This document shows, one piece after another, positions 51,191 to 63,532 of a stretch of DNA of 64,000 bases. Under the pieces are notes generated by a model. It had not been told where the DNA came from. It did no database searches and was given only the letters and a program-made list of their open reading frames with translations. Positions within the stretch are counted from its first letter, which is position 1. Each line of letters opens with the position of its first letter. Source of the DNA: Cryptomeria japonica (Eukaryota > Streptophyta > Pinopsida > Cupressales > Cupressaceae). The stretch covers positions 576,025,752-576,089,751 of the forward strand of contig NC_081405.1 of NCBI RefSeq assembly GCF_030272615.1. The letters are read 5' to 3'. A program made the translations under genes and the position numbers.

Positions 51191-54100
51191 CTTGGCATCA
51201 TTGAACATTTTACTAAAATTGTTGTCATAAAGGATTGCACTTGTGGTGCTAAGTGTGAAACCAAGCTATCTTGTGAAACATGGAAACACCTTTGAGCGTG
51301 TGGGTTTCTCAAAGTGAAGGTGAATCTCTGGTTATGGACTGGCTTCCCTTGAATCCCTCCTAAAACTAAATTACTGATATGGAAAAGAGAGAGAGATAAT
51401 CTGAAAATACTAAAAAATTGCAACTAAACTAGGAGGTGATACATCAAAAATTATAATGATAATAGCCTAAAATTCACAAAAATATGATAGAATTTCTCCC
51501 ACACAAAGTAATTTTACTCTCCAACCACATAAAAATTTCTCAGGAAGGATGAGGGAATCATAAACTTGGAAGGAAAACAAGTTTCACGACCAAATTGAAA
51601 ATTACCTCTTCTACACAACCTAAAACCTATGATTATATTAAAAGCAAGGATACATGCACATGAAAGAAACTAAAATTTAAAGGTTTTTGGATTAAAATAT
51701 AGTAAATATCTGTCAAATTTACAAAATGAACATGCACAATTACCAAGGCACACTCATGAAACTCTATAATATCAAAGGAAATTTGCTATATAAAACTAAA
51801 AAATAAATTGAAGTGCTAAGATACAATGTTTTTAAAAAAAAATTAGTATGCAATAAAGAAACAAGGAGAGAGATAATATATAGAATCCATCATGTACATC
51901 TCCTCCAAAAACCCTAATAGAAAAAACTGCATGAGAAAAAGCTTTGGGCAAATTTACCCAAAATAGCCTAAAAAACTCATGCATAACTCTGCCAAAAATA
52001 GCTTCATATGCTCAAAATAAGACTTCAATTGCAACTGCATGAAAAAAAACCCCTGTGCAAAAAATAGAACTACCAATCTTCTCAAAACAGCTCCCCTGAA
52101 AAAAGAAAACTCCTTCCACTGAAAACTGCATGCTGCTGCTAAAAATAGCTATAGAAAAGCTAATATTATCTCTGTCTGCATGGAACCTGGAAGCCTAAAA
52201 TAGTTGTTGAACTAAAAAAAACACTTCCTTGCTGAAATTGCTACCGATGATCTCTATCTTTAACTACAACTTTAATAATTATTTTATTTTTAATAACTAG
52301 AAATATAAAGATTAAATAATCATTATTTTTTTAAGAACTTTTTAACTTCTATTTATTTAACATAAAATTATTATTTAATTATTATTGTATTTATTATACT
52401 AATAATAGCATTTGTAGTCATCTTTTTTATTACTTCCCATTTATTAGTAAAGAAATATAATAATAATTAAATATAAAATCATGCACTTTAAAAAAAATTA
52501 CAAAGTGTTTTAAGCCCCCCATGTCTGTCAAGACTAGGACATAAGTCCTTGTGGGGGAGTTAAACTCTGCCACCACATTACAATTAATCAGCAGCTTTAA
52601 AAATAAAACAAAAAACCCACCAAAAAATTCACCGAGGATTAGGGCATACAAGAAAAGCATTTGAACCCTAAAATATACTCATTCTTTGCTTTCCATTATT
52701 TTGAGAAAACTTTGTGGTAGTCGCGTGCATGATTTTTTTGAGGGTTTGGAAGTGAAGCTTGAATTGGGGTATGAGACTAGAGCTAGAACTGAACTCTGTA
52801 TTTCTTGAGCTAGGTATGTCGTATTTCTTTTCTATTCTCTATGCAAAAGATTTACTGCAAAAATATTTGCCTCTGTGCTTGTATACTTTTAGAGTTTTAC
52901 TCATTGTCAAGACTACTAAATGATGACTCTGTATTCTTCATTTTCTTTGATAAGCATCTCTTTTTTAGTGCTTTTAGAGCTCTCTACAATGACACTCTGG
53001 CTCACACATTTCTTGAAGAATACATTTTCTACTTTGGATTTATGACAATCTTTCGGGTCATGATGAGTATTCATTCTGTATGTTCTTTGGTTATTTGTTT
53101 CATTAGAACAGTATGAGGTCTTGGAGCCTTTGTTGTAAATAGTGACAAGGTCACTATCATTGCCCTCTATCAAACTAAAAATAACATTGCCCATATTATG
53201 GTATTTTTGCTAAAAGATTCACTATTATGGGTGCTTTGCATTAGTTATGCAACACTATATTTGAACTTCGTGGTGATCATAAGCTGCCTTGTTGCTGATT
53301 TATTACTCATTTGTGATCATTGAGAAGCTCTGATTGGCCTTGGGTATCGCCATATTAGTGTCTTTTACAACAGTGACCTCCTCTTTTGACAGCTCTTTAA
53401 GACCATCATGTCTCTTGATTTGTGTTTGCTGACCTAGTACACTGTTCTTATGAAAGATCACTGTCTTTGGTCACTGTGTTCTTCATTGTGGCTTGTCCCT
53501 TCAACACTTTGCTCATGGCTATGAAAGGATTTTGGAATGTAACCTTGCCACCATTAATAGACTGTCTATCAATATTACAATCATGAGCTTTTGTTATTAA
53601 AACTCTTATTCATTCTCATGATTGTATCCTTTTCTTTTGTTGACTATTTGCATTGAAATGACTGAATACCCTGGGCAAGCTGTAACTATGTCCCATTTCT
53701 CTTGGTAGCTTTTTCATGAGTTTACATATACCTCTAATCTGGGTACTCATAGGATTTCATTATGCTTTGCCTATGATGATTATGCTAGAGCTTAGAGAGT
53801 ACTTTCTCCTTGATGTTTACTAACTGTTTGGCAGTGTTCACTTTGTAGTAATTATGAAGGATACTCTTGGTTTGTACCTAGAAAAACTGCCCTTTTCCCT
53901 TTATAACTGTCCTAGGGTCTCTTACCACACCTTTGTGATTGCATGATTATGAGATACAATTTGTAACATCTCTGAGAGAAGATTCTTGGAGACTATTTTT
54001 TTCATTGTAACTATTGCTAACACCATGGTTTGATTATGACTGCACTTTTGATTACTATGTATTACTCAATGGTGACTACTTGTAACTCCATAATGTCTCT

Positions 54101-54601
54101 AGAAGTCCTTTGTATTCCGAAGGTTTCTTATGCTTGAGGTTTGTCTTTAGCTTAGAGTTTGATGCTCTGTCATTGTTCTGGCAATGTCTGAGATTGCAAT
54201 AAGGGTTTCCCTTAATGTCATCATTTTGTAGCTTCTGATTGCTATATATGATGATGACAACTTTAGTAAATCTTATGATTACTCTATTGGTTCTGTGATG
54301 GATTAAAAACTTGACCGTTCTTGAATGTCTTTTGATGATTAAAACACTATCCTTTAGCTGCATATTGACCTTGGGATTTTAATCCATCTCTATGCATTAA
54401 GGGTTGTGACTGATACCAAATAGAAGTCTAGATCATGATTGCTTTTTTGTATTAAGGTCTTTGTTTGTTATAATACATGCCTTCAATAATGACTTCATGG
54501 CCATCTTGACAGTGCTACTTTGTTTTTGTTTGCAACTTGTACTAGTATGCTCATTGTTCTCTCCTTTATAATATTCATGTATGGTGAAATTTAGTAGTTA
54601 C
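51191..54601. other. No recognisable gene
   Basis: A/T-rich with several A-rich stretches (51420-52210). 52660-52830 is a little less AT-rich and contains TTGAGCTAGGTATGTC, which could be a splice donor, but no exon chain could be followed. Open frames of 76-95 codons at 52430, 52841 and 54076 carry no motifs. Possibly decayed retrotransposon sequence. Confidence 0.4.
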
Positions 54602-57248
54602 TATGAGGCCTCACCTTGACTCAGTTTGACATTCAGTGGATTTTATATTTAGACTATTATGGATACTTTATTTTGATGCATTTTGAGACTTAGAACTTAT
54701 ATGATTTCAGGATTTCGATAACATTGCTATGTTTTGATGATTTACTTATATGCTTTATGAGATAGAACACTACATGATTGTTAGATAGGATGATATTGCA
54801 ATAATAGATGTCGTTATTGAATTTGCAGGACTTTACTATGATAATAGAACTATGATGTATGGTTAAGTTTATGTGAATTGGGATGAAATTGCTTATGTGA
54901 AATTGCTTGATAAAAGATGTATTTAATCTGTGCAGATGAAAATTGTATGCAAGTGATGATGTGTATTGTTATTCCTTTAATTTATATTATATGTGGATAT
55001 TTGAGAGTACTAATGTGTAAATTGAGATGCGCAGGAAATTAACCATGTGACCATGGAAAATTTACAGAGAACCAAACCTAGACTTATGTATGTTTGTAAG
55101 CCAGGGGTTGTCTATTTGGAGAGACAACACCCCATTTGTGTTGTATTTTATTCATAACAGTATATGCTGCATGATTTTTAAGTGTTATTTAAATTTAATG
55201 TGTAAAAAAAAACCACAAGAGATGATTTCATGTTTTAATTTGTAAAAGTGTTTTATTTGTGTCACTTGACACATGTGTGGATTTAAGTTTAAATGTTTTG
55301 TTTTTGTCTCTTGGTGGGAAAGTGTTCAACAATAGCTTTTTCAAATAATATAACGTGTTGTCATAAATACCTTGGGAAAGGAATCTTCGGAGAGGTCAAC
55401 ATATGTTTGACCCGAAAATAAACTTTAGGGGGGTTTAAAATGGGTTAAATGAACACCTAGGGGTAGTTTAATAGGGTTTCCTAAAGCCATAAGGTATACC
55501 TAGGGGTTAGGGGTAATTTTAGGCAAGTTTCTACTTTTAAGTAACCTTTTTGACACTTTAAAAAATGGCTTTTTTGAGTTGTGCAAAAATTGAAAATTAG
55601 AAGTTTAAATCTAATTGAGATTTTTCCTATTCGAATGGGAGTCTTTTTCCCATTCTGCTTTACTTTCCTTTTTGGTTTTTAGAAACTTGTGAGAACTTAG
55701 AGAATGAGCTTCTTAAGCAAGAATTTGAGAATTTGAGGGTAATCACCCACTCTCCATTTTTGGAGACAAGAGAATTTTTGAAAAGAAAAGAATAGTTTGG
55801 AATAGAAAATTTGACTAAGGGTAGAAGAAGAAGATCTGTGGATTGGGTAGCTCTTCCTCAAATATTATACTACCATTGGGCAGATTAAGGTTGGTTTCAT
55901 TATTCTTTAAAATGTCAATTTTCTTGTATGTGTTTGAGAGTATGATTGGTGTAAGAAATCTATGTTCTTGAATGTCTTGTTTTAGAATTTCATTTAAAAT
56001 TTTTGTATTATGCTTTGTTGTGTTTTGGGAGTTTTCTCAAGACCTCTTACTCTTGGGAGAGAGGAGGATCTTGTGGGTGGTAGCAGTGACAACCCTCGAG
56101 TGAGAGACTCTCGTTTGAGAGCGATCACAAGGGATCTTTGTGTGACCCTTGCTGCATGGCCTGTTTTTGCAATGGGGGTCATAAGGATGGATATAAGGCT
56201 AGAATGCCTTTGGGGGGCATAAGGAATAAGGGGTTGAGATTTTTGATGTATTTATTGTGCAATGAGGTGGCTACTTGTTTTTCCATACTTGCAGTTCTCC
56301 TCAGGGTATTGGTCCACTACCACCCATAAAAAGGTCATCACCAAAGTGTGGTGCTGTGAAGCCAAGTTGGGAGTGTGTCTGAATATCTCTGTGTGTATTT
56401 ATGCCTTCTATGTGTTTGCATGTTTGTTACCCATCTAGGGCTTGGTTCTCCGAGCTCGAGGGTGGCTACCAGTTAGCCTAGGCTGGGAGGTGAGCACTCC
56501 ATGGTCATATTTGTGTTCTATTATGCAGGAATGCCAGGAGAAAAGAATAGGAAAAGTGAGAGGTTGCAGAAGATTATTGTTGAAGAGATTTAAATTCATT
56601 TGCAGTTATTAGTTTTAAATTTGGTAGGAGAAATATACCCTCATTCGTTGGAATGAGAGGCAAGTTGTAATTTTGAAAATAGACATGAGATTTGTTATTG
56701 TAGTTAAATAAAGAAACATCCTGTATTTTTTTGCAGAATATCGTTAGAGTTGTAAAAAGCTAGATATTCATCTATTTTCTATTTTTTTTAAAAAAGAAGA
56801 GGATTGCTTTTGGTTGCATGCAATAGTTTTTTTTTTGTAATATAAAGAAAAAAAAATAGTTTTGTTTAAATCTGAGTGCTTCATTTTAGCTAAGAATCTA
56901 TCTCCATTCTAATTGCAGAAAAAAAAATATGATTTGTATTCTTTGTTAGCTTTTAAATAAATAAATAAAAAACGAGAATGTTTAGTTAGTTGCTGTATTA
57001 GTTGTGAATTCAATGAATGTATTTATTGCAAAAAAGTATAATGCATTTCTAAAATAGTATTTCTCAAGTTCAAAAAAAAATAGTTCTTAGAATTCTATTT
57101 CCTGTATACCCATAGATTACAATATAGTTCTGGAAATATATATATCCTTTAAAACAGACTTAATCCATATTTCCTTTCCTACAATGGTATATCAAAATCT
57201 TTCATGATTACGATGTTAGTTTAAGAAAAAGAATTAAACCTATTAGTC

Positions 57249-57252
<4 letters not shown>

Positions 57253-57330
<78 letters not shown>
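57253..57330. repeat. (AT)39 microsatellite in LTR
   Basis: 78 uninterrupted bases of AT. Confidence 0.97.
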
Positions 57331-57337
<7 letters not shown>

Positions 57338-57611
57338 GAAATCATGGGTATATTTATATATATTTTTATATAAAACATGCCATATAAATACCCTGCAAAA
57401 CAAATGAAAATGTGAGCCTAAGTTTATTTACCATATATATATATATATAAATTTAGCATAATGTGTTAGTTTGTTATTTTGTTTCTTTTAAAAAAATTTG
57501 CATGTAAAATTAACATTGGGAAATATATATATATATATATTTTTTTATAATATATATAAATTTTTTAAAAAATAATTTAAAAAAAAAAATAACAAAAAAA
57601 AAGGGAAGGGC

Positions 57612-57815
57612 CGAGCACTATGCATCGCATAGTGAACGGCGGCAAGCCACGCAGTGTGCAATGCACAGTGACCGGCGGAGCCGTGCACTGTGCAATGCAC
57701 AGTGGATGGTGGTGCTGCATACTGTGCAGTGCACAGTGGACGGTGGGGCTGCACACTGTGCGCTGCATAGTGGGCGGCAAGGTCGAACACTGTGCAGTGC
57801 ACAGTGGGTGGCCAT
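57612..57815 (+). repeat. GC-rich minisatellite with palindromic core
   Basis: About six degenerate units of 34-36 bases. Each carries a near-palindrome of the form CACTGTGCAGTGCACAGTG followed by a G-rich spacer such as GACGGTGGGGCTG. The units differ from one another, so the array is not recent. It stands out in an AT-rich LTR. Confidence 0.88.
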
Positions 57816-58587
57816 GGCCAAGCCGCTGCCATGGAAACCCTCGCCTCTCCTTGAATTTGCCTCTTCGCCGCTAACCCTCTCTTAGTTAGGCCCTACAATG
57901 CGAGGTTGAACAAAACAAAAAAAAATATATCAAACCCTAGCCCGGGTAGGGCTAGGGTAATAAAATAAAATAAACTGTTTAACTCTTGTTTTATAAATAA
58001 AAAAGAAAAAAAATCCCTAATTAGGGATTACATGAAAATTATTTTTAAAGTTGTGGAAAAATTTATATTTAAAATTAGTTAGGGTTTCAATTTAGATAGA
58101 TGTGGGAGTTTTAATTCCAATTAATTATTTTTAGAATTAACTATTTGTGAAGCCTTGATTAAATAGAAAGTGAAATTAATTCCTTGAAAACTAAATTTGA
58201 CTTTGGAAAGATAATTTTCCTCATCGAATAATGTCATTAAGAAATTAATTTGACACTTTAACCCATTAAATTAATTAATGATTTAAAATGAAATTTAGAC
58301 AATATGGTTTTATTGGAGATCAATTTTTATCTACGTCTACCATTTAAATGAGTTTAATAAATTAAACAAATGACTATATTTGATGAGAAAATAAATTAAA
58401 ACATTTAGTTTTCTGCAAAAAAAAAATTTAATTAAGTTTCGATACTTAGTTAGTATCAGAGTTAGTTCGATTGTTGTTATGGCCAACATGTTAACACATG
58501 TCGTTACAGCGAACTTTGTTAATTAACTAGTTGTTTAAAAAAAAAAAAATCATTCCATTTTTTCCCAAATTTTTGGGCATGAGATTT

Positions 58588-58600
58588 TGGTATCAGAGCA
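58588..58600 (+). other. Primer binding site (initiator tRNA-Met)
   Basis: TGGTATCAGAGCA, about eight bases inside the inferred LTR end. Confidence 0.9.
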
Positions 58601-58755
58601 AGGTTTCCACACTAGGAACCTTACTCCACTTACGTTTCGCCTTAGATTATTCAAATTATTTTGTTAAATTGATTTTATCAGACTTTTGAATTTAATTGAA
58701 TTAATATTATTCTAAAAGAAATTAATTAATTATTTGGCCTTATTTTCCTCATAGG

Positions 58756-60117
58756 ATGCCTCCGACGACACGACAAGCTCGCAAGCGCGGACGGGGTCCT
58801 AGACATGTGCGCATAACACGCAAAGAGGTAGTGAGGGAGGCATTGGTTCCAGAGGAGAACCTCAGAGCACCTCTCGAACAGCCAAATGAACCTAACCAAG
58901 ACCTCTTAGTAGCAATCCAGAATCTTATTGGCATAGTTCAGAAAAGGATCCCAGCAGAGAACCCTCAAGTTAGGAGTCATGACTCTGGGAGTCATAGATC
59001 TGTTGATAGAGAATGAAGTAGGAGCCCAGCTCCTATTCCTGTAGAGAGTCAGGGTGGTAATGAGCCAGAGTCTGTGCATATGCCAGGACCACCTCCAGTA
59101 GTGGAACCAGTTTATTTTGAGAGAGCTCGTCGAGATCTAGGGGATCTCATCAGGGAGGTCATGTGCCTCAAGCCACCATCCTTCGGAGGTTCTACCGATG
59201 GAGTAGAGGCCGAGGCATGGCTTTTGAGTCTTGAGAGGTGCTTTGCATTGTGTTCTTATGAGAGCAACTTGAAAGCACGTGTCCCAGTTCATCTACTGAG
59301 AGGGACAGCCTCCACTTGGTGGAGATAGGAAGAGTACAAATGCGGATTAGTTCCTGATAATCTCACTTGGGAGATTTTCACAGAGAGGTTTCGTGAGAGG
59401 TACCTATCAGAACACTTCAGGCAGTGTCGTATAGATGAATTTCATGATCTCCAACAAAAAGGCTTGTCAGTAACCCAATATGAGAGTAAATTCTTTGAGC
59501 TGTTGCCTTATGTAGATTATCTTAAGGATGAGAAACTTCTTGTAAACCACTTCATCAGGGGATTAAATGCCGGTATAGCCGGGACTATTAGGATGTCCAC
59601 TCTAGAGAGCCTTCAAGTTGCTATGGAGAAGGCACTGATTGCCAAGGAAATTCAGGTCAGACCACAGAACAATAGGGATTGGTTTTAGAAACGAAATCCC
59701 ACACCTCTAACTTATGGATTCCAGAAACCACATTGGAAAGAAAACAACCGAAATTCTCAGGGGTTCTCCAAACCCCCTCCTCCACAACAGACACCATAGA
59801 ACCAAAGGCAGAAGCCTCCATAGTATCAGCAGGGCTCCAAGCCCAAATAGTGGCAGACTCAGGGACAGAGACGTGATCAGAGAGCACAGGGGCAGTACAC
59901 ATAGCCGACGGGGACTCAGCAGTCCTCCAAAGGTGGGTACAGTGGATCGAGTAGGATAGGAGGTCAGGCATTCTCTAGGCCTCAGAGTGCCCAGTTCTAG
60001 GCACGGGGTGCTTGCTTTATGTGTGGAGCCATGGGGCATATGACGAGGGATTGCCCTCAGGGACAGGTGGCAGGGAGTCAGCGGATGGCCGCTTCAAAGC
60101 CGACAGTTGGTGATATG
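58756..60117 (+). pseudogene. Tekay-like gag
   Basis: Starts MPPTTRQARKRGRGPRHVR at 58756. The capsid region (about 59100-59680) has FGGSTDGVEAEAWLLSLERC, then TASTWWR, W..F...F..RY and MSVTQYESKFFELLPY. A Gln-rich linker follows, then an intact zinc knuckle, CFMCGAMGHMTRDC (60013-60054). Eight in-frame stops (one TGA, seven TAG) interrupt it, five of them in the Gln-rich linker, where CAG codons abound. The frame never shifts. Confidence 0.9.
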
Positions 60118-60729
60118 GGTAGGTCCCATATAGTATTCACAGTGGTTGACAATTACCAGGATGAACATCAAGCCACGGTTATCAAATCTACAGGTATAAT
60201 CAAAGGTAACAATGTATCTATTTTGTTTCATTCAAGAGCTACTGACTCCTTTATATCTCCATTGGTTGTGGAGCATTGCAGGCTAGTGGCAACTAGACAG
60301 GGTGTCAGTTGGGAAGTGGAATTAGCTTCAGGAGCTAGAGTGTCAGTGGAATCAGAGGTTAGGGCATGTCAGCTACAGATTGGCAAGACCACCACTTTAG
60401 TAGACCTTAGAGTGACTCCACTTGGATCTTACGGAATCGTACTTGGCATGGATTGGCTTTATGCCCGTAGAGCCAAGATGGATTGCTACTTGAAAAAGAT
60501 CAAGTGTGAGGATGATCATGGTTCACCCATAGTTATCACTGGGATTCAGAGGCCCGTGTCTCTTCGCATGATCTCTGCAATGCAGCTTAAGCGGAGCATG
60601 TAGAAGGGATGTCAGCTTTTTGCTATCACTATCAGTGACAGAGGAGAAGAGGAGGAAAAGGAAACATCACTCGATGACCATCCTATCCTTAAGGGATATT
60701 CAAATGTATTTCCTTCAGAGTTACTAGGA
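60118..60729 (+). pseudogene. Tekay-like aspartic protease, active site lost
   Basis: The active site reads ILFHSRATDSFISP: the catalytic Asp is His (codon at 60229) and the following Gly is Arg, in place of the family's FDSGA. The downstream GSYGIVLGMDWL block (60424-60459) is intact. A TAG at 60601 ends the open frame. The protein could not process gag-pol even without the stops. Confidence 0.88.
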
Positions 60730-61611
60730 ATGCCTCCCCGTAGAGAGATTGATTTTCATATAGACCTAGTACCAGGAGCTGAGCCAGTTTCGAGAGCACC
60801 TTATAGGATGACCACAAATGAGCTAAATGAACTTAAAATTCAGCTTGAGGAACTCCTTGAGAAGGGTCATCTTTGTCCTAGCGTATCCCCTTGGGGTGCA
60901 CCAATCATCTTCGCTAAGAAGAAGGATGGATCTCTCTGATTATGTATGGATTATCGGCAGCTAAATAAAGTAACCATCAAGAACCGATATCCTTTGCCCA
61001 GAATTGATGATTTATTCGACCAACTTCAGGGTGCCAAAGTCTTTTCCAAAATAGATCTGAAGTCAGGATACCATCAGTTGAGAATAGTGGAAAGTGATAT
61101 CCACAAGACCGCATTTCGCACTAGATATGGTCACTATGAGTTTACCGTAGTCCCATTCGGACTTACGAATGCCCCAGCAATTTTTATGAGCCTCATGAAT
61201 GGGGTGTTCCATACCTTTCTAGACTGTTTTGTTATTGTGTTCCTCGAAGATATACTGATATATTCTCGGAATGAGAAGGAGCATGAGGAGCACCTGAAGT
61301 AGGTATTGCAGTGTTTGCGGGATAACTAGTTGTTTGGCAGCCTATCGAAGTGTGCTTTCTTTCGGTCTGAGGTCAAGTACCTTGGGCACATTATTTCCGG
61401 TGATGGGATCTTAGTTGACCCATCAAAGATTAGGGCTATTATGGATTGGCCAGCGCCTACCAGTGTGACAGAGGTCAGGAGTTTCATGGGCTTAGCAGGG
61501 TATTACCGATGTTTTGTCAAGGGATTCTCCAAAGTCACACACCCTATTACTTCTCTTCAGCGTAAAGGGAAGAAATTTGAGTGGACAGAGAAGTGCGAGA
61601 AGGCCTTTTAG
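60730..61611 (+). pseudogene. Tekay-like reverse transcriptase
   Basis: SPWGAPIIFAKKKDG near 60886-60930, then TGA at 60937 where CGA (Arg) is expected, [20 protein letters not shown] from 60946, [15 protein letters not shown] near 61042-61086, and a [12 protein letters not shown] block. The catalytic block is [10 protein letters not shown]: Glu (61246-61248) replaces the first Asp of the invariant pair. Thumb: LSKCAFF...[11 protein letters not shown] (61342-61408). TAG stops at 61300, 61327 and 61609, each where Gln fits. Confidence 0.92.
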
Positions 61612-62115
61612 GAACTCAAGAAGGCACTTACTAGCGCTCCTATCCTTGTTGTACCAGATCCTATAGCTAACTTCATGGTTTGTACAGATGCTTCTCTAGA
61701 GGGTTTAGGGGCAGTTCTTATGCAGGATGGTAGGTCCATAGCTTTCGAGTCTAGGAAACTTAAGACTCATGAACTTAATTATCCCACTCACGACCCTGAG
61801 CTCGCAGCAGTAGTGCATGCACTTGTGAGGTGGAGACACTTCCTTCTAGGTCATCACTTTGAGTTGCATTCAGATCATCAGAGTCTTCAGTACATCTTCA
61901 CTCAGTCGAACCTTAATGCGCGTCAGAGGAGATGGATGGAGTTCTTGTGCGAATATGATTTTGACGTTCACTACATCAAAGGAAAGGAAAATGTAGTTGT
62001 AGATGCCTTGAGTAGGAGACGTCACGAGGTTTACACCATATCTATGGGCATGGATTTGAGAGACCGTATACTACAGCACTTGCCAGAGGATGGATGGTAT
62101 GCGGAGGTTGGTTAG
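61612..62115 (+). pseudogene. Tekay-like RNase H
   Basis: FMVCTDASLEGLGAVLMQDG (61672-61731) carries the first catalytic Asp; SRKLKTHELNYPTHDPELAA the Glu block; FELHSDHQSLQYIF the next Asp; and ENVVVDALSRRRH the C-terminal block. All catalytic residues appear present. Ends at TAG 62113. Confidence 0.9.
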
Positions 62116-62151
62116 GTAATACGATCTCAGGTTACTCTAGAAGGGAAATAT

Positions 62152-63210
62152 GTGGATTATTCTTTGGAGTCCGATGGACTATTACACCATAGAGGGCACA
62201 TTTATGTACCTTCCTCCAGAGGATTGCGAGAGTTCATTATCATGGAGGCTCATAGAGCTCCTTATGTAGCGCATCTCAGGGTTAAAAAGTTGCATGCTAA
62301 CTTGAGGCAGTTGTATCATTGGCCAGGAATGCGGCAGCTCATTGCTGAGATAGTAGCTCGATGCCTCGAGTGTTAGAGAGTAAAGGCGGAGCACCGCCAT
62401 CCCTATGGGTTGCTCCAGTCTCTTGCTATACCAGAGTGGAAGTGGGATACTATATCCATGGATTTCATCATTGGTCTTCCTATGTCTTCTAGTCGCCATG
62501 ATGCTATCTTGGTGACAGTTGACAAGTTGACCAAAGTAGCTCACTTTTCACCAGTCCATACTACATTCATAGCTCCAGTAGTAGCACAGGTGTTCTTGCG
62601 GGACATTGTTAGACTTCATGGCATGCCCCGCAAGATTATTTCTGACAGGGATTCTCTTTTCACTTCTTCCTTTTGGAAGTCATTATAGGCAGCTATGGGC
62701 ACTAAGCTCAATTTCAGTACAGCCTATCACCCGGAGATAGATGGTCAGATAGAGTGGGTCAATCAGGTGTTAGAGGATATGCTTCGCATGTACGTCATGG
62801 ATCATTAGACCCGGTGGGAGGAGTATCTTCCCTTAGTGGAGTTTTCCTATAATAATGGGCATCACACTTCTTTGGGGATGCCACCCTATCAGGCATTATA
62901 CAGTAGGCCTTGCAGGATGCCCTTGAGTTGGGATCGCATAGAGGATAGAGTTGCTATTGGTCCTGAGATAGTTCAGGATATGGAACAGTAGGTGGATTTG
63001 ATTAGGCAGCATCTCAGAGAGGCTCAGGATAGACAGAAGAAATATGCTGATGCAAAGAGGATAGATCGTAGCTACTTGGTTGGAGACAAAGTTTTCTTGA
63101 GAGTGCGACCGCATAAGAGTCCAATCCATTATGGAAAGGGTTCTAAGCTTGCACCTCACTTTGTAGGACCTTTTGAGATTCTTGAGAGGATAGGCCCAGT
63201 TGCCTACCAT
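62152..63210 (+). pseudogene. Tekay-like integrase
   Basis: The N-terminal HHCC region reads HRAPYVAHLRVKKL (HPG changed to HLR) and CLEC then TAG at 62374. The core has SMDFIIGLP near 62455-62482 (first Asp), IISDRDSLFTSSFW near 62635-62676 (second Asp), and DGQIEWVNQVLEDML near 62740-62785 (Glu), so the DDE triad is kept. TAG stops at 62686, 62806 and 62989. GDKVFLRVRPHKSP near 63085-63122 starts the C-terminal domain. Confidence 0.92.
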
Positions 63211-63522
63211 TTAGCATTGCCACTTAGCCTGTCATGCATCCACGATGTGTTTAATGTATCAGTTTTGAGAAAATATATCTATGATGAGTCTCACATTTTA
63301 AATTGGGATGCCTTGCAGGTGGCGTCAGATGGCCAGCTAGCTTTGGAGCCCATTCACATTTTGGCACGCCGGACGTTGGCCCTTCGAGGTCGAGAGCTGG
63401 ACCAGGTTAGGGTCCAGTGGGATTGTTATGATGAGGTTATGGCTTCATGGGAGGACGCAACATGTATGAGATCAGAGTACCCCCACCTCTTTAATGAACT
63501 CCAGGAGGAAGTTCATGCCTAG
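63211..63522 (+). pseudogene. Integrase C-terminus and chromodomain
   Basis: IHDVFNVSVLRKYIYD (63238-63285) is followed by ALEPIHILARRTLALRGREL and QVRVQWDCYDEVMASWEDA (63403-63459), then EYPHLF and the natural stop TAG at 63520. The V.V.W......SWE pattern is that of Ty3 integrase chromodomains (chromoviruses), thought to bind histone marks of heterochromatin. Confidence 0.88.
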
Positions 63523-63532
63523 AGGGGGAGGG
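63521..63532 (+). other. Polypurine tract
   Basis: AGAGGGGGAGGG directly before the 3' LTR, overlapping the stop codon of pol. Confidence 0.85.

Larger units (their letters stand above)
54602..58579 (+). repeat. 5' LTR, about 4 kb
   Basis: The start is fixed by similarity to 63533-64000; the end is inferred from GGGCA just before the primer site. It contains an (AT)n tract at 57253-57330 and a GC-rich palindromic minisatellite at 57612-57815. TGAGGCCTCA at 54604-54613 is a perfect 10-base palindrome, also in the 3' LTR. No coding sequence recognised inside. Confidence 0.85.

Noticed and set aside
52660-54600. Possible multi-exon gene with a GTATGT donor near 52812
   Set aside because: No second exon with coding character or matching frame could be followed.
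57545-57885. Four overlapping frames rich in Cys/His over the GC-rich array
   Set aside because: Open in several frames at once because the tandem unit lacks stops; no homology to zinc-finger proteins.
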